A stretch of DNA of 64,000 bases, from the NCBI RefSeq assembly GCF_001428005.1, contig NZ_LMSB01000010.1:1-64000 (forward strand), read 5' to 3'. How positions within the stretch are numbered: the first letter of the stretch is position 1; each line of letters opens with the position of its first letter. Source of the stretch: Arthrobacter sp. Soil736. GTDB lineage: Bacteria > Actinomycetota > Actinomycetes > Actinomycetales > Micrococcaceae. A program made the translations under genes and the position numbers. Positions 53,287-63,794 of the stretch are shown here, in pieces. The notes below the pieces were generated by a model. The model made no database searches and had not been told where the DNA came from. It saw nothing but the letters and a program-made list of their open reading frames with translations.

Positions 53287-54593
53287 CGCAATAGCCCTTC
53301 GTAGTGACGCTGCTGTAGCTGCGCGTCAATTTGCTTGACGGTTTCCAAGCCAACGCCCACCATGATCAGGATCGAGGTGCCACCGAACGGGAAGTTCTGG
53401 TTTGCGTTGATCAGCACGAGCGCCACCAGCGGGATCAGTGCCACGAAGCCAAGGTAGAAGGCGCCGGGCAGCGTGATCCGCGACAGGACGTACTGCAGGT
53501 AATCCGCGGTCGGCTTGCCGGCACGGATACCCGGAATGAAGCCGCCGTATTTCTTCATGTTGTCCGAGACCTCTTCAGGGTTGAAGGTGATCGCGACATA
53601 GAAGTAGGTAAAGAAAACAATCATGGCGAAGTAAAGCGCCATGTAGATGGGGTGGTCCCCGCGGGTCAGGTTGTTGTTGATCCATTCAACCCACGGCTGC
53701 ATCTGCTCCCCGGCCTTCGGCTGGTTGAACTGGGAGATCAACGCCGGGAGGTAAAGCATGGACGAGGCGAAGATGACGGGGATAACGCCGGCCATGTTCA
53801 CCTTGATGGGAAGGTAGGTGCTGGTGCCGCCGACCGTGCGGCGTCCGATCATCCGCTTGGCGTACTGGACCGGAATGCGTCGCTGGGACTGCTCAACGAA
53901 GACAACCAGCGCGACGGTCAGCAGGCCGATGGCGAGGACGAGGAAGAACGTGCCCGGGCCCTGCGCGGTCCAGATGGCGCCCAGCGATGTGGGGAAGCCG
54001 GCTGCGATGGCGGTGAAGATGAGCAGCGACATGCCGTTGCCCACGCCCTTCTCGGTCACGAGCTCGCCCATCCACATGATGAGGCCGGTGCCGGCCGTCA
54101 GCGTGATGATGATCAGGATCGTGGTGATGACGCTGGCGTCCGGGATGATGGGCAGGTTGCAGCCGGGCAGCAGCTGCCCGGAGCGTGCCAGGGAAACCAG
54201 CGTGGTGGCGTTCAGCAGGCCCAGGGCGATTGTCAGGTAACGCGTGTACTGCGTCAGCTTTGACTGGCCCGAAGCGCCTTCTTCATACAGCTGCTGGAAA
54301 CGGGGAATGACCACCCGGAGCAGCTGCACAATGATGCTGGCCGTAATGTACGGCATGATTCCCAAAGCGAAGATGGAGACCTGCAGCAATGCACCGCCGC
54401 TGAAAAGATTGACGAGCTGGTAGATCCCGCCCTGGGTCTGCCCGGTCGACAAGCATTGCTGGACATTCTGGTAGTTCACACCAGGCGAGGGGATGAAGGC
54501 TCCCAAGCGGAAGATTGTGATGATTCCCAGCGTGAACAACAACTTGCGTCGCAGATCAGGCGTTCGAAAAGCCCGGCCGAATGCGCTAAGCAA
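53283..54593 (-). CDS. secY: Preprotein translocase subunit SecY
   Basis: Central pore of the Sec translocon, 436 residues with ten membrane helices. Recognisable parts are KLLFTLGIITIFRLGAFIPS, LFSGGALLQVSIFALGIMPY (plug region) and the cytoplasmic loops QRRIPVQYAKRMIGRR and GGFIPGIRAGKPTADYLQ. A strong terminator upstream separates it from rplO, so secY-adk-map probably has its own promoter in 54594-54704. Confidence 0.97.
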   Translation of the reverse strand: MLSAFGRAFRTPDLRRKLLFTLGIITIFRLGAFIPSPGVNYQNVQQCLSTGQTQGGIYQLVNLFSGGALLQVSIFALGIMPYITASIIVQLLRVVIPRFQQLYEEGASGQSKLTQYTRYLTIALGLLNATTLVSLARSGQLLPGCNLPIIPDASVITTILIIITLTAGTGLIMWMGELVTEKGVGNGMSLLIFTAIAAGFPTSLGAIWTAQGPGTFFLVLAIGLLTVALVVFVEQSQRRIPVQYAKRMIGRRTVGGTSTYLPIKVNMAGVIPVIFASSMLYLPALISQFNQPKAGEQMQPWVEWINNNLTRGDHPIYMALYFAMIVFFTYFYVAITFNPEEVSDNMKKYGGFIPGIRAGKPTADYLQYVLSRITLPGAFYLGFVALIPLVALVLINANQNFPFGGTSILIMVGVGLETVKQIDAQLQQRHYEGLLR

Positions 54594-54704
54594 GCGTCCT
54601 CCTCAGTAGTTAATAAGTCTGGTGATGCAGGTCAATAAACCCAACAACCGAGTCTAACGGTTGATTGCGCCATGCGAACAATCCGGACGACCTGCGGATA
54701 CGGG

Positions 54705-54746
54705 AAACTCCCGGCACAGGGGCCTCGGCCCCCGTGCCGGGAGTTT
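54705..54746 (-). terminator. Terminator between rplO and secY
   Basis: Aaactcccggcac (54705-54717) pairs with gtgccgggagttt (54734-54746), with a further ggggcc/gcccc inner stem. A 13-bp outer stem in the 195-bp gap after rplO splits the spc operon from secY-adk-map. Confidence 0.85.
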
Positions 54747-54788
54747 GTGCAACGGGCAGCTGCCCCATCGCCCTGAGGGATAAATCCC

Positions 54789-55274
54789 TTAGAGGGCGGT
54801 GGTGGTTCCGCCGGCTGCAGCGATCTTTTCAGCGGCACTGGCTGAGAAGGCGTGGACGGTGACGTCAACCTTGACGGTGATGTCGCCGGTGCCAAGCACC
54901 TTCACGGGCTGGTTCTTGCGAACGGCACCCTTTGCAACCAGGTTCTCCACGGTGACAGCGCCACCTTCCGGGAACAGCTCGTTGAGCTTGTCCAGGTTTA
55001 CAACCTGGAACTCAACCCGGAACGGGTTCTTGAAGCCGCGCAGCTTCGGCAGGCGCATGTGCAGCGGCAGCTGGCCGCCGGCAAAGCCAGCCTTGATCTG
55101 GTAGCGGGCCTTCGTACCCTTGGTACCGCGACCAGCGGTCTTACCCTTGGAACCTTCACCACGACCAACACGGGTCTTGGCGGTCTTGGCACCCGGGGCG
55201 GGACGCAGGTGGTGAACCTTCAGCGCGCTCTGCTTCTCAGCAGCTGCGGCCTCAGCGGTTTTCTTCTCTGCCAT
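54789..55274 (-). CDS. rplO: 50S ribosomal protein L15
   Basis: 161 residues with an Ala-rich N-terminal extension ([20 protein letters not shown]), then the L15 core [40 protein letters not shown] and FEGGQ-type [19 protein letters not shown]. It starts directly after the rpmD stop. Last gene of the rplN-rplO unit. Confidence 0.97.
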   Translation of the reverse strand: MAEKKTAEAAAAEKQSALKVHHLRPAPGAKTAKTRVGRGEGSKGKTAGRGTKGTKARYQIKAGFAGGQLPLHMRLPKLRGFKNPFRVEFQVVNLDKLNELFPEGGAVTVENLVAKGAVRKNQPVKVLGTGDITVKVDVTVHAFSASAAEKIAAAGGTTTAL

Positions 55275-55481
55275 TTACTTCGCCTCCTCTACCTTTACCA
55301 GGTGCGGAACCGTGTTGAGCATTCCAACGGTCACGGCGTCGGCGGTGCGGACAACGGTGTGTCCGATCCGCTTCAGGCCGAGGGACCGCAGGGTGTCGCG
55401 CTGGTTCTGCTTGCCGCCAATGGCGGACTTGATCTGAGTGATCTCCAACTGAGCGTCGGACGGAATCAGGTTCTTAGCCAT
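55275..55481 (-). CDS. rpmD: 50S ribosomal protein L30
   Basis: 68 residues. [20 protein letters not shown] and [20 protein letters not shown] are the family signature. It lies between rpsE and rplO, 5 nt from rpsE and abutting rplO. Confidence 0.96.
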   Translation of the reverse strand: MAKNLIPSDAQLEITQIKSAIGGKQNQRDTLRSLGLKRIGHTVVRTADAVTVGMLNTVPHLVKVEEAK

Positions 55482-55486
55482 GACTC

Positions 55487-56215
55487 TCAGACACCTGCCT
55501 TCTGGTTCATGAGCGCCTTCACCATTGCCGGCGGAGCGATCTCATCGAGCGGGAGGCCGCGGCGTGCTGCCACTGCTGCCGGCTCTTCGAGGCGCTTCAG
55601 GGCATCAACGGTCGCGTGAACGATGTTGATGGCGTTGGAGGAACCGAGCGACTTGGAGAGGATGTCGTGGATGCCCACGCACTCCAGTACTGCACGGACC
55701 GGGCCACCGGCGATAACACCGGTACCGGCGGAAGCCGGACGCAGCATGACGACGCCTGCGGCGGCCTCACCCTGAACGCGGTGCGGGATGGTGCTGCCGA
55801 TACGGGGAACGCGGAAGAAGGACTTCTTGGCCTCTTCAACGCCCTTCGCGATTGCGGCAGGAACTTCCTTCGCCTTGCCGTAGCCGACGCCGACCATACC
55901 GTTACCGTCACCAACGACGACGAGTGCGGTGAAGCTGAAGCGACGACCACCCTTGACGACCTTGGAAACGCGGTTGATGGTAACAACGCGCTCTACGAAC
56001 TGGCTCTTCTCGGCTTCACGGCCGCCGTCGCGGCCGCCACGGCCACCACGGTCGCCGCGGCCCTGGCCACGGTCGCCACGCTCGCCGCGACGGGCGCCAC
56101 CACGGCGGTCGTCGGCAGCTGCGGGGGCAGTGGTCTCAGTGGCCTCAGCAGCTACGGCAGCAGGTGCCTTCTGATCTGCAGACACAGTGTCCTTTTCCTT
56201 GTTTGCTTCCGTCAC
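55487..56215 (-). CDS. rpsE: 30S ribosomal protein S5
   Basis: 242 residues, about 70 longer than the E. coli protein. The extra N-terminus is acidic, then Arg/Gly/Asp-rich ([19 protein letters not shown]). The S5 core follows with [20 protein letters not shown] and [19 protein letters not shown]. The extension resembles those of related actinobacteria and may bind RNA. It overlaps rplR by 4 bp. Confidence 0.97.
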   Translation of the reverse strand: MTEANKEKDTVSADQKAPAAVAAEATETTAPAAADDRRGGARRGERGDRGQGRGDRGGRGGRDGGREAEKSQFVERVVTINRVSKVVKGGRRFSFTALVVVGDGNGMVGVGYGKAKEVPAAIAKGVEEAKKSFFRVPRIGSTIPHRVQGEAAAGVVMLRPASAGTGVIAGGPVRAVLECVGIHDILSKSLGSSNAINIVHATVDALKRLEEPAAVAARRGLPLDEIAPPAMVKALMNQKAGV

Positions 56216-56595
56216 AGTGACAGCCCACCTTCACGTGCACCGTCAGCGACGGCGGCGATCCGGCCGTGGTACTTGTTACCGCCACGGTCGAAGACAACAG
56301 CTTCGATCCCGGCAGCCTTGGCGCGCTCGGCTACGAGCTCGCCAACGCGCTTGGCCTTGGCGGTCTTGTCGCCGTCGAATGCACGAAGGTCGGCTTCCAG
56401 TGTGGACGCGCTAGCTACGGTCAGGCCCTTGGTGTCATCGACAACCTGGACGAATACGTGGCGTGCGGAGCGGTTGACGACCAGACGAGGACGTACAGGC
56501 GTTCCGGAGATGCGCTTGCGGATACGAAGCTGGCGGCGGCTGCGCGAAGCAGACTTGCTCTTGTTCGTACGCTTCTTGTTAATTGCGATGGCCAT
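56212..56595 (-). CDS. rplR: 50S ribosomal protein L18
   Basis: 127 residues, 5S rRNA-binding. Basic N-terminus [20 protein letters not shown], then [20 protein letters not shown] and the conserved end [20 protein letters not shown]. It sits 2 nt from rplF and overlaps rpsE. Confidence 0.97.
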   Translation of the reverse strand: MAIAINKKRTNKSKSASRSRRQLRIRKRISGTPVRPRLVVNRSARHVFVQVVDDTKGLTVASASTLEADLRAFDGDKTAKAKRVGELVAERAKAAGIEAVVFDRGGNKYHGRIAAVADGAREGGLSL

Positions 56596-56597
56596 GG

Positions 56598-57134
56598 TTA
56601 CTTACCAGCCTTTCCGACCTTGCGGCGGATGACTTCGCCGGCGTAGCGAATGCCCTTGCCCTTATAGGGGTCCGGCTTACGCAGCTTGCGAATGTTGGCA
56701 GCGACCTCGCCGACCTGCTGCTTGTTGATACCTGAGACAGAGAGCTTGGTCGGCCCCTCTACTGCAAAGGTGATGCCGGCCGGTGCCGAAACGTTGACCG
56801 GGTGGCTGTAACCGAGAGCGAACTCAAGGTCAGATCCCTTGGCCTGAACGCGGTAACCGGTACCGACGATTTCAAGCTTCTTCTCGTAGCCTGCGGTGAC
56901 ACCCTGGATCATGTTGGAGATCAGGGTGCGGGTCAGGCCGTGGAGTGAACGGGAGGCGCGCTCGTCGTTCGGGCGGGCGACAGTCAGGGTGCCTTCTTCC
57001 AGGGTGACCTCGATCGGGCTGGCCACAGTGTGGCTCAGCTCGCCTTTGGAACCCTTGACGCTGACGACAGAGCCGTCAACCTTGACCTCAACGCCGGCAG
57101 GAACGGTGATGGGGAGACGTCCAATACGTGACAT
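56598..57134 (-). CDS. rplF: 50S ribosomal protein L6
   Basis: 178 residues with two similar L6 domains, [20 protein letters not shown] at the N-terminus and [20 protein letters not shown] in the second half, plus the end [19 protein letters not shown]. It binds near the sarcin-ricin loop. Confidence 0.97.
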   Translation of the reverse strand: MSRIGRLPITVPAGVEVKVDGSVVSVKGSKGELSHTVASPIEVTLEEGTLTVARPNDERASRSLHGLTRTLISNMIQGVTAGYEKKLEIVGTGYRVQAKGSDLEFALGYSHPVNVSAPAGITFAVEGPTKLSVSGINKQQVGEVAANIRKLRKPDPYKGKGIRYAGEVIRRKVGKAGK

Positions 57135-57152
57135 TATTCTCTTCCTTTCCCG

Positions 57153-57551
57153 TTACCAGACGTAAGCGAGGACTTCGCCGCCCACGCCCTTCTTGCCGGC
57201 CTGCTTGTCAGTCAAGAGGCCGGAAGAGGTGGACAGGATTGCGACACCCAGGCCACCGAGCACGTGCGGCAGGTTGGTGGACTTCGCGTATACGCGCAGT
57301 CCCGGCTTGGAAATACGACGAACACCGGCGATTGAACGCTCGCGGTTCGGACCGAACTTGAGCTCGATGGTCAGCTTCTTGCCGACTTCAGCGTCTTCTT
57401 CTTTCCAGGAGGCGATGTAACCTTCAGCCTTCAGGATGTCGGCAACGCGTGCCTTGAGCTTGCTGTAAGGCATAGACACGGAATCGTGGTATGCCGAGTT
57501 TGCGTTGCGCAGACGCGTAAGCATATCTGCGACAGGATCTGTCATAGTCAT
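57153..57551 (-). CDS. rpsH: 30S ribosomal protein S8
   Basis: 132 residues. [20 protein letters not shown] and [20 protein letters not shown] are typical, and the protein ends in [11 protein letters not shown]. Directly upstream is rplE. rpsN (S14), normally between them, is missing. Confidence 0.97.
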   Translation of the reverse strand: MTMTDPVADMLTRLRNANSAYHDSVSMPYSKLKARVADILKAEGYIASWKEEDAEVGKKLTIELKFGPNRERSIAGVRRISKPGLRVYAKSTNLPHVLGGLGVAILSTSSGLLTDKQAGKKGVGGEVLAYVW

Positions 57552-57633
57552 TTGGGCTCTTGCCCTTCCTCGTAACGGTTTCCGCCACCCTGTTCCTTAG
57601 GAACCAGGGCAGCCGGACCTTTTACGTAGCTAA

Positions 57634-58215
57634 TTAAGCTTCGGTTTTGAACGGGAAACCAAGCGCCTTGAGCAGCGCGCGGCCTTCGTCGTCGGTCTTG
57701 GCGGTGGTCACAACCGTGATGTCCATACCGCGAACGCGGTCGATGGAATCCTGGTCGATCTCGTGGAACATAACCTGCTCGGTCAGACCGAAGGTGTAGT
57801 TGCCGTTGCCATCGAACTGCTTGCCGCTGAGGCCGCGGAAGTCACGGATACGCGGCAGAGCCAGCGTGACCAGACGGTCCACGAATTCCCACATGCGGTC
57901 GCCACGCAGGGTTGCGTGTGCGCCGATGGGCATGCCTTCGCGCAGCTTGAACTGTGCGATCGACTTACGGGCCTTGGTTACCTGCGGCTTCTGGCCGGTG
58001 ATCAGGGTGAGGTCGCGGACAGCGCCGTCGATCAGCTTGGAGTCCTTGGCGGCATCTCCAACACCCATGTTCACAACAACCTTGACCAGACGGGGAACCT
58101 GGTTAACGTTCTCGTACTTGAATTCCTCAAGAAGCGTGTTCTTGATGGAATCCGCGTACTTGGTCTTCAGACGGGGAACGATCTTGCTTGCCGGAGTCTC
58201 GAGAGTCTCAGTCAT
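57634..58215 (-). CDS. rplE: 50S ribosomal protein L5
   Basis: 193 residues, 5S rRNA-binding and contacting S13. [20 protein letters not shown] and [20 protein letters not shown] are diagnostic, then [20 protein letters not shown]. The start abuts the rplX stop. Confidence 0.97.
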   Translation of the reverse strand: MTETLETPASKIVPRLKTKYADSIKNTLLEEFKYENVNQVPRLVKVVVNMGVGDAAKDSKLIDGAVRDLTLITGQKPQVTKARKSIAQFKLREGMPIGAHATLRGDRMWEFVDRLVTLALPRIRDFRGLSGKQFDGNGNYTFGLTEQVMFHEIDQDSIDRVRGMDITVVTTAKTDDEGRALLKALGFPFKTEA

Positions 58216-58574
58216 TAGATGTCCTTCCCTGAGCTCTTGGCCACGCGTACGCGCACTTCACGCTTCACGCCATTGCGCTCAACGGTTTCGGTGCGGAAAC
58301 CAACACGGGTGGGCTTCTTGGTGGACGGGTCAACCAGAGCCACGTTGGAGATGTGGATCGAAGCCTCGACGACCTCAATGCCACCGGTCTTGGTGCCGCG
58401 CTGCGACTGACCGACCTTGGTGTGCTTGGTTACGCGGTTAATGCCTTCGACCAACACGCGGTTGGTCTCCGGGAATACGCGCAGAACCTTGCCCTGCTTG
58501 CCACGGTCGCCGCCGCGCTCAGCCTTGGCGCCAGTGATGACCTGAACCAGGTCACCCTTCTTGATCTTAGCCAT
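58215..58574 (-). CDS. rplX: 50S ribosomal protein L24
   Basis: 119 residues with the KOW motif in [20 protein letters not shown] and [20 protein letters not shown], then the C-terminal region [20 protein letters not shown]. It is separated by 3 nt from rplN. Confidence 0.97.
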   Translation of the reverse strand: MAKIKKGDLVQVITGAKAERGGDRGKQGKVLRVFPETNRVLVEGINRVTKHTKVGQSQRGTKTGGIEVVEASIHISNVALVDPSTKKPTRVGFRTETVERNGVKREVRVRVAKSSGKDI

Positions 58575-58577
58575 GGA

Positions 58578-58946
58578 CTAGAGCACCTCCGGAGCCAGAG
58601 AAACGATCTTCATGAACTTCTTGTCACGGAGTTCACGTCCAACCGGTCCGAAGATACGGGTACCGCGGGGGTCACCGTCAGCCTTCAGGATCACGGCCGC
58701 GTTCTCGTCAAACTTGATATAGGAACCATCCACACGGCGGCGTTCCTTCTTGGTACGGACGATGACAGCCTTGACGACGTCGCCCTTCTTTACGTTGCCG
58801 CCCGGAATTGCGTCCTTGACGGTAGCGACGATGACGTCGCCAATGCCTGCGTAGCGACGGCCAGATCCACCGAGAACGCGAATGGTAAGGATTTCCTTAG
58901 CACCCGTGTTGTCGGCGACCTTGAGTCGCGACTCCTGCTGAATCAC
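58578..58946 (-). CDS. rplN: 50S ribosomal protein L14
   Basis: 122 residues. [20 protein letters not shown] and [20 protein letters not shown] match the family, and the end [20 protein letters not shown] is complete. First gene of its transcript, since 448 bp without a gene and a terminator precede it. Confidence 0.97.
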   Translation of the reverse strand: MIQQESRLKVADNTGAKEILTIRVLGGSGRRYAGIGDVIVATVKDAIPGGNVKKGDVVKAVIVRTKKERRRVDGSYIKFDENAAVILKADGDPRGTRIFGPVGRELRDKKFMKIVSLAPEVL

Positions 58947-59185
58947 TATTTACTCCTTGCGTCGCGCCGGTTCTCAGACCGAAATTCTTCCTACGGAATG
59001 AGCCTTGCGGAACGGTTGATCGGGGTGTCTCTTGACCTGCCTGGATTTTGCCAGACCAGGCCTAAACGCCCGTGCCAAAAACATTTGCTTCCCAAGCCCA
59101 TCCAGGCGCAAGGGGGCACTATGCCGTGGCACGATTGTTTACGAGGTTTACTGACGGCGCACAGAAGGCGCCATACAAACTCAAT

Positions 59186-59194
59186 ATCCTAGCA
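59186..59194 (-). promoter_or_regulatory. Candidate extended -10 promoter for rplN
   Basis: TGC followed by TAGGAT on the minus strand fits an extended -10 element. No good -35 hexamer is evident at 17-bp spacing. Position relative to rplN implies a long leader. A tentative call. Confidence 0.3.
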
Positions 59195-59325
59195 CATTCC
59201 GGCCCCAGCCCCATATCACAGCCGCTGGTGCTCTGCTAAACCACGACGGCGTCACGCACCGCAGACTTTTGGCCCGCCTGGGGCGCTTCTCCCCCGCAGA
59301 GCCGGGCCGCCGCCGTCGGAAACGC

Positions 59326-59360
59326 GGAAACCCCCGCTCCCAAAGGGAACGGGGGTTTCC
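59326..59360 (-). terminator. Terminator after rpsQ
   Basis: Ggaaacccccg (59326-59336) pairs with cgggggtttcc (59350-59360), with an inner tccc/ggga helix. It lies 34 nt past the rpsQ stop and ends the S10-type transcript there. Confidence 0.85.
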
Positions 59361-59394
59361 GGTACAGCGGCTGTTGCCAGCGCAGCTGCAGGTG

Positions 59395-59703
59395 CTACTT
59401 GGCCTTCTCGAGGATCTCCACGAGCCGCCAGTTCTTCGTGGCGGACAGCGGGCGCGTCTCGGCGATGACAACCAGGTCGCCGATGCCGGCGCTGTTCTCT
59501 TCGTCGTGAGCCTTGACCTTCGAGGTGCGGCGAATGACCTTGCCGTACAGGGCGTGCTTCACGCGGTCTTCAACCTGGACAACGATGGTCTTTTCCATCT
59601 TGTCCGAGACCACGTAGCCGCGACGCGTCTTACGGTAACCGCGCTCGGCGGCCGTAGCCGTTGCGGAAGCAGTTTCCGTCACGTTCTCGTCCTTTTCACT
59701 CAC
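59395..59703 (-). CDS. rpsQ: 30S ribosomal protein S17
   Basis: 102 residues, with about 20 extra acidic and Ala/Thr-rich residues at the N-terminus. The core has [20 protein letters not shown] and [20 protein letters not shown], and the end is [20 protein letters not shown]. It overlaps rpmC by 4 bp and is the last gene of the S10 group here. Confidence 0.97.
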   Translation of the reverse strand: MSEKDENVTETASATATAAERGYRKTRRGYVVSDKMEKTIVVQVEDRVKHALYGKVIRRTSKVKAHDEENSAGIGDLVVIAETRPLSATKNWRLVEILEKAK

Positions 59704-60035
59704 TTGGCGTCCTCCTCAGTCTCAGCCTCGGCCGGCTCTTCAGCCTTCTCAGCCTTGGCTGCGGACTTCTTGGACTTCTTTTCTTCCTTGGCTTCCACAA
59801 CCGGCGCGGCAACCTCGGCACGAATGCCCAGCTCGCGCTCACGGAGAACGGTGTAGATGCGTGCGATGTCCTTCTTTACCGCGCGCAGACGACCGTGGTT
59901 CTCCAGCTGACCGGTGGCGGACTGGAAACGCAGGTTGAACAGCTCTTCCTTGGCCTTGCGGAGTTCTTCAACGAGTCGCTCGTTGTCGAAACCGTCCAGC
60001 TGTGCGGATGCAAGTTCCTTGGATCCTACTGCCAT
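59700..60035 (-). CDS. rpmC: 50S ribosomal protein L29
   Basis: 111 residues. The L29 helical pair ([38 protein letters not shown]) covers the first 75. A Lys/Glu/Ala-rich tail of about 35 residues extends beyond the usual 65-residue length. It lies between rplP and rpsQ. Confidence 0.96.
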   Translation of the reverse strand: MAVGSKELASAQLDGFDNERLVEELRKAKEELFNLRFQSATGQLENHGRLRAVKKDIARIYTVLRERELGIRAEVAAPVVEAKEEKKSKKSAAKAEKAEEPAEAETEEDAK

Positions 60036-60037
60036 TT

Positions 60038-60454
60038 CTATTCACCACCTTCGCGACGCAGAATGCGTGCCTTCAACGGAAGCTTGTGGATTGCCAGGCG
60101 CAGTGCCTCGCGAGCAACCGATTCTTCGACACCGGAGATCTCAAAGAGAACCCGGCCCGGCTTGACGTTTGAGACCCACCATTCCGGAGAACCCTTACCG
60201 GAACCCATGCGGGTTTCGGCCGGCTTCTTCGTCAGCGGACGGTCCGGGTAAATGTTGATCCAGACCTTACCGCCACGCTTGATGTGGCGGGTCATCGCAA
60301 TACGGGCAGATTCGATCTGACGGTTGGTGACGTATGCCGGGCTCAGAGCCTGGATGCCGTACTCACCGAACGAGACCTTGGTGCCGCCCGTAGCAGCGCC
60401 GGAACGACCCGGGTGGTGCTGCTTACGGTGCTTGACTCGACGTGGGATAAGCAT
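60038..60454 (-). CDS. rplP: 50S ribosomal protein L16
   Basis: 138 residues. [40 protein letters not shown] and [20 protein letters not shown] are diagnostic. The arginine hydroxylated in some species lies in this last block. It is 2 nt from rpmC and abuts rpsC. Confidence 0.97.
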   Translation of the reverse strand: MLIPRRVKHRKQHHPGRSGAATGGTKVSFGEYGIQALSPAYVTNRQIESARIAMTRHIKRGGKVWINIYPDRPLTKKPAETRMGSGKGSPEWWVSNVKPGRVLFEISGVEESVAREALRLAIHKLPLKARILRREGGE

Positions 60455-61300
60455 TTAAGCCTGTCCTCCTTCTGCTGCCTGTGCCGGTGCGGCAGAAGCT
60501 GCCTCGGCTGCCGGAGCCTCAGCAGCAGCAGGCGCTGCTTCGGCTGCCGGACGGTCGGTACGACGGCGGCGGTCACCACGGTCAGCGCCGCCCGGGCGGC
60601 CCGGACGTTCGCCGCCACGGCCACGGGACGGAGCAGCAGCTGCCTGCTGAGCCAGTTCCTTGGAGGTGACGTCACCCTTGTAGATCCAGACCTTCACGCC
60701 GATGCGGCCGAAGGTGGTCTTGGCTTCGTAGAAGCCGTAGTCGATGTTCGCGCGGAGGGTGTGCAGGGGCACACGGCCTTCGCGGTAGAACTCCGAGCGG
60801 GACATTTCTGCGCCACCCAGACGACCGGAGCAAGCGATACGGATACCCTTGGCACCGGCACGCTGCGCGGACTGCATGGCCTTCTTCATCGCACGGCGGA
60901 AAGCCACGCGGGAAGTCAGCTGCTCAGCAACGCCCTGGGCAACAAGCTGTGCTTCCATCTCGGGGTTCTTGACCTCGAGGATGTTCAGCTGAACCTGCTT
61001 GCCGGTGAGCTTTTCGAGCTCGCCGCGGATGCGGTCTGCTTCTGCGCCGCGGCGGCCGATGACGATGCCCGGACGTGCCGTGTGGATGTCCACGCGGACG
61101 CGGTCACGGGTGCGCTCGATCTCGACCTTGGCGATACCGGCGCGCTCCATGCCAACAGACATGAGCTGGCGGATGCGGATGTCTTCGCGAACGAAGTCCT
61201 TGTACCGCTGGCCGGCCTTGGTGCTGTCAGCGAACCAGTGCGATACGTGATCGGTGGTGATGCCGAGTCGGAACCCGTGCGGGTTTACTTTCTGTCCCAC
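60455..61300 (-). CDS. rpsC: 30S ribosomal protein S3
   Basis: 281 residues. KH domain with [20 protein letters not shown], then the C-terminal domain [20 protein letters not shown] and [21 protein letters not shown] tail of about 65 residues rich in Arg/Gly, then Ala/Glu, is typical of actinobacteria. It abuts rplV. Confidence 0.97.
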   Translation of the reverse strand: MGQKVNPHGFRLGITTDHVSHWFADSTKAGQRYKDFVREDIRIRQLMSVGMERAGIAKVEIERTRDRVRVDIHTARPGIVIGRRGAEADRIRGELEKLTGKQVQLNILEVKNPEMEAQLVAQGVAEQLTSRVAFRRAMKKAMQSAQRAGAKGIRIACSGRLGGAEMSRSEFYREGRVPLHTLRANIDYGFYEAKTTFGRIGVKVWIYKGDVTSKELAQQAAAAPSRGRGGERPGRPGGADRGDRRRRTDRPAAEAAPAAAEAPAAEAASAAPAQAAEGGQA

Positions 61301-61666
61301 TTAGCGAGCCTCCTCTTTCTCCGGGGTAGCGACTACCACGGTGATGTGGCTGGTGCGCTTCTTGATCTGAAATGCACGACCCTGAGCACGCGGCTGGAAC
61401 CGCTTCATGGTCGGGCCTTCATCAACAAACGCTTCGCTGATGATGAGGTCACCTTCGTCAAACGCCACACCGTCGCGGTCCGCGAGGACCCGGGCGTTGG
61501 AGATTGCCGACTGAACTACCTTGAATACCGGCTCAGAAGCTGCCTGGGGGGCAAACTTCAGAATTGCCAGAGCCTCGTTCGCTTGCTTACCACGAACAAG
61601 GTTGACGACGCGCCGGGCCTTCATAGGCGTTACGCGGATGTGACGCGCAATTGCCTTGGCTTCCAT
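61301..61666 (-). CDS. rplV: 50S ribosomal protein L22
   Basis: 121 residues lining the exit tunnel. [20 protein letters not shown] and [20 protein letters not shown] match, as does the beta-hairpin region [20 protein letters not shown], the segment linked to macrolide resistance in other species. Confidence 0.97.
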   Translation of the reverse strand: MEAKAIARHIRVTPMKARRVVNLVRGKQANEALAILKFAPQAASEPVFKVVQSAISNARVLADRDGVAFDEGDLIISEAFVDEGPTMKRFQPRAQGRAFQIKKRTSHITVVVATPEKEEAR

Positions 61667-61704
61667 TGCTTTCCTTCTCTCGTCTTTGACGTAAGTGCAG
61701 GCGC

Positions 61705-61986
61705 CTAGCGGCGCTTGCCCTTACGGTCGTCCTTGACATGGCCGCGGAATGTCCGCGTAGGAGCGAATTCGCCGAGCTTGTGCCCGACCATCGACTCGGT
61801 GACAAACACCGGAATGTGCTTGCGTCCGTCGTGCACGGCGATCGTGTGCCCGAGCATGTCGGGGATGATCATCGAGCGGCGGGACCAGGTCTTGATGACG
61901 TTCTTGGTGCCCTTTTCGTTTTCCCTTGCTACCTTCACAAAGAGGTGCTGGTCAACGAAAGGACCTTTTTTCAGGCTGCGTGGCAT
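61705..61986 (-). CDS. rpsS: 30S ribosomal protein S19
   Basis: 93 residues. [20 protein letters not shown] and [20 protein letters not shown] are the family signature, and the end is [17 protein letters not shown]. It follows rplB after 12 nt. Confidence 0.97.
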   Translation of the reverse strand: MPRSLKKGPFVDQHLFVKVARENEKGTKNVIKTWSRRSMIIPDMLGHTIAVHDGRKHIPVFVTESMVGHKLGEFAPTRTFRGHVKDDRKGKRR

Positions 61987-61998
61987 GTGTCCAGGCTC

Positions 61999-62838
61999 CT
62001 ATCGCTTGTTCTTGCCAGTACGACGGCGACGAACAATAAGCTTGTCGCTCTCTTTGTTGGGGCGGCGGGTACGGCCTTCAGGCTTACCGTTCGGGTTGAC
62101 CGGGTGACGTCCACCGGAGGTCTTACCTTCACCACCACCGTGCGGGTGATCGACCGGGTTCATGGCGACACCACGGACGGTCGGGCGAACGCCCTTCCAC
62201 CGCATACGGCCGGCCTTACCCCAGTTGATGTTCGACTGCTCAGCGTTGCCGACCTCGCCGATCGTGGCGCGGCAGCGCACGTCAACGTTGCGGATTTCGC
62301 CGGAGGGCAGACGCAGCTGGGCGAAACGGCCTTCCTTGGCGACGAGCTGAACAGAAGCTCCAGCGGAACGTGCCATCTTGGCGCCGCCACCCGGACGCAG
62401 TTCAACTGCGTGGATAACGGTACCTACGGGGATGTTGCGCAGGGGCAGGTTGTTGCCAGGCTTGATGTCAGCGTTGGCGCCGGCCTCCACGAAGTCACCC
62501 TGGGAGAGCTTGTTCGGGGCGATGATGTAACGCTTGGTGCCATCAACGTAGTGCAGGAGGGCGATGCGAGCCGTGCGGTTCGGATCGTACTCGATTTCGG
62601 CAACGCGGGCGTTGACGCCGTCCTTGTCGTGGCGACGGAAGTCGATCAGACGGTACTGGCGCTTGTGTCCACCACCCTTGTGACGGGTCGTGATCTTACC
62701 GGTGTTGTTACGGCCGCCCTTTTTGGGCAGCGGACGTACCAACGACTTTTCCGGCGTCGACCGCGTGATTTCGGTGAAGTCCGCTACGCTCGAGCCGCGA
62801 CGGCCCGGGGTAGTCGGCTTGTATTTACGGATTCCCAT
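61999..62838 (-). CDS. rplB: 50S ribosomal protein L2
   Basis: 279 residues, needed for peptidyl transferase assembly. [20 protein letters not shown], then [20 protein letters not shown] and the C-terminal [20 protein letters not shown] containing the conserved His. It lies 29 nt after rplW. Confidence 0.98.
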   Translation of the reverse strand: MGIRKYKPTTPGRRGSSVADFTEITRSTPEKSLVRPLPKKGGRNNTGKITTRHKGGGHKRQYRLIDFRRHDKDGVNARVAEIEYDPNRTARIALLHYVDGTKRYIIAPNKLSQGDFVEAGANADIKPGNNLPLRNIPVGTVIHAVELRPGGGAKMARSAGASVQLVAKEGRFAQLRLPSGEIRNVDVRCRATIGEVGNAEQSNINWGKAGRMRWKGVRPTVRGVAMNPVDHPHGGGEGKTSGGRHPVNPNGKPEGRTRRPNKESDKLIVRRRRTGKNKR

Positions 62839-62867
62839 AATTTATTTCCTCGTTAAAGTGGTCTCCG

Positions 62868-63173
62868 CTACGCGAGCGGACCGCCGAAGATGTCGATAGT
62901 GCCTTCTTTGAGGGTCACAATTGCACGCTTGGTGTTCTTGCGGACACCCCATCCGAATTTGGTGCGCTTGCGCTTACCGGCACGGTTGATGGTGTTGATC
63001 GATTCGACCTTGACGGAGAAGATTTTCTCCACGGCCAGCTTGATCTCGGTCTTGTTCGAGCGGGGGTCCACCAGGAAGGTGTACTTGCCCTCGTCGATCA
63101 GGCCGTAGCTTTTTTCCGAAACAACGGGTGCAAGCACAACGTCGCGCGGGTCTTTGATGGTGGCTGCGCTCAC
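62868..63173 (-). CDS. rplW: 50S ribosomal protein L23
   Basis: 101 residues at the tunnel exit, docking site for trigger factor and [43 protein letters not shown] and the end [11 protein letters not shown] are typical. It overlaps rplD by 4 bp. Confidence 0.97.
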   Translation of the reverse strand: MSAATIKDPRDVVLAPVVSEKSYGLIDEGKYTFLVDPRSNKTEIKLAVEKIFSVKVESINTINRAGKRKRTKFGWGVRKNTKRAIVTLKEGTIDIFGGPLA

Positions 63174-63790
63174 TTGGCATCCTCCTCGTTCTTTGCAGCC
63201 TTGTCAGCAACGAATGCTTCGTAGGCAGCCTTGGTGAAGACTACGTCGTCAGAAACGAGAACGTCGTAGGTGTTCAGCTGGTCTGCGTACAGAACGTGAA
63301 CTTCCTCGAGGTTGCGCACGGACAGTGCAGCAACATCGTTGGCGCGCTCAATGACAACGAGCAGGTTCTTGCGCTCAGAGACGCCGCGCAGCGTTGCCAG
63401 TGCTTCCTTGGAGGACGGCTTGTCGCCGGCAACCAGGTCAGCAATGACGTGGATGCGTCCGTTACGGGCGCGGTCAGACAGTGCGCCGCGCAGTGCAGCA
63501 GCAATCATCTTCTTGGGGGTGCGCTGGCTGTAGTCACGCGGGGTGGGACCGTGGACAACGCCACCACCGGTCATGTGAGGAGCACGGATCGAGCCCTGAC
63601 GGGCGCGGCCGGTACCCTTCTGCTTGAACGGCTTGCGGCCTGCACCGGAAACTTCGGCGCGGGTCTTGGTCTTGTGGGTACCCTGGCGAGCAGCAGCGAG
63701 CTGTGCAACGACGACCTGGTGCAGCAGCGGCACGTTGGTCTGAACGTCGAAGATCTCTGCAGGCAGGTCAACCTTGACAGTGCTAGTCAT
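63170..63790 (-). CDS. rplD: 50S ribosomal protein L4
   Basis: 206 residues. The basic loop [20 protein letters not shown] and the block [20 protein letters not shown] are diagnostic, and [20 protein letters not shown] and [20 protein letters not shown] follow. Starts 4 nt after the rplC stop. Confidence 0.97.
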   Translation of the reverse strand: MTSTVKVDLPAEIFDVQTNVPLLHQVVVAQLAAARQGTHKTKTRAEVSGAGRKPFKQKGTGRARQGSIRAPHMTGGGVVHGPTPRDYSQRTPKKMIAAALRGALSDRARNGRIHVIADLVAGDKPSSKEALATLRGVSERKNLLVVIERANDVAALSVRNLEEVHVLYADQLNTYDVLVSDDVVFTKAAYEAFVADKAAKNEEDAK

Positions 63791-63794
63791 TTAA

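Larger units (their letters stand above)
58947..59394. other. Gene-free gap between rpsQ and rplN
   Basis: No gene is visible in this 448-bp gap. It contains the rpsQ terminator (59326-59360) and probably the rplN promoter. On the minus strand a TGCTAGGAT extended -10-like element lies at 59186-59194, which would give a leader of about 235 nt before rplN. A cctgg/ccagg pair near 59040-59060 lies within that leader. Confidence 0.5.
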
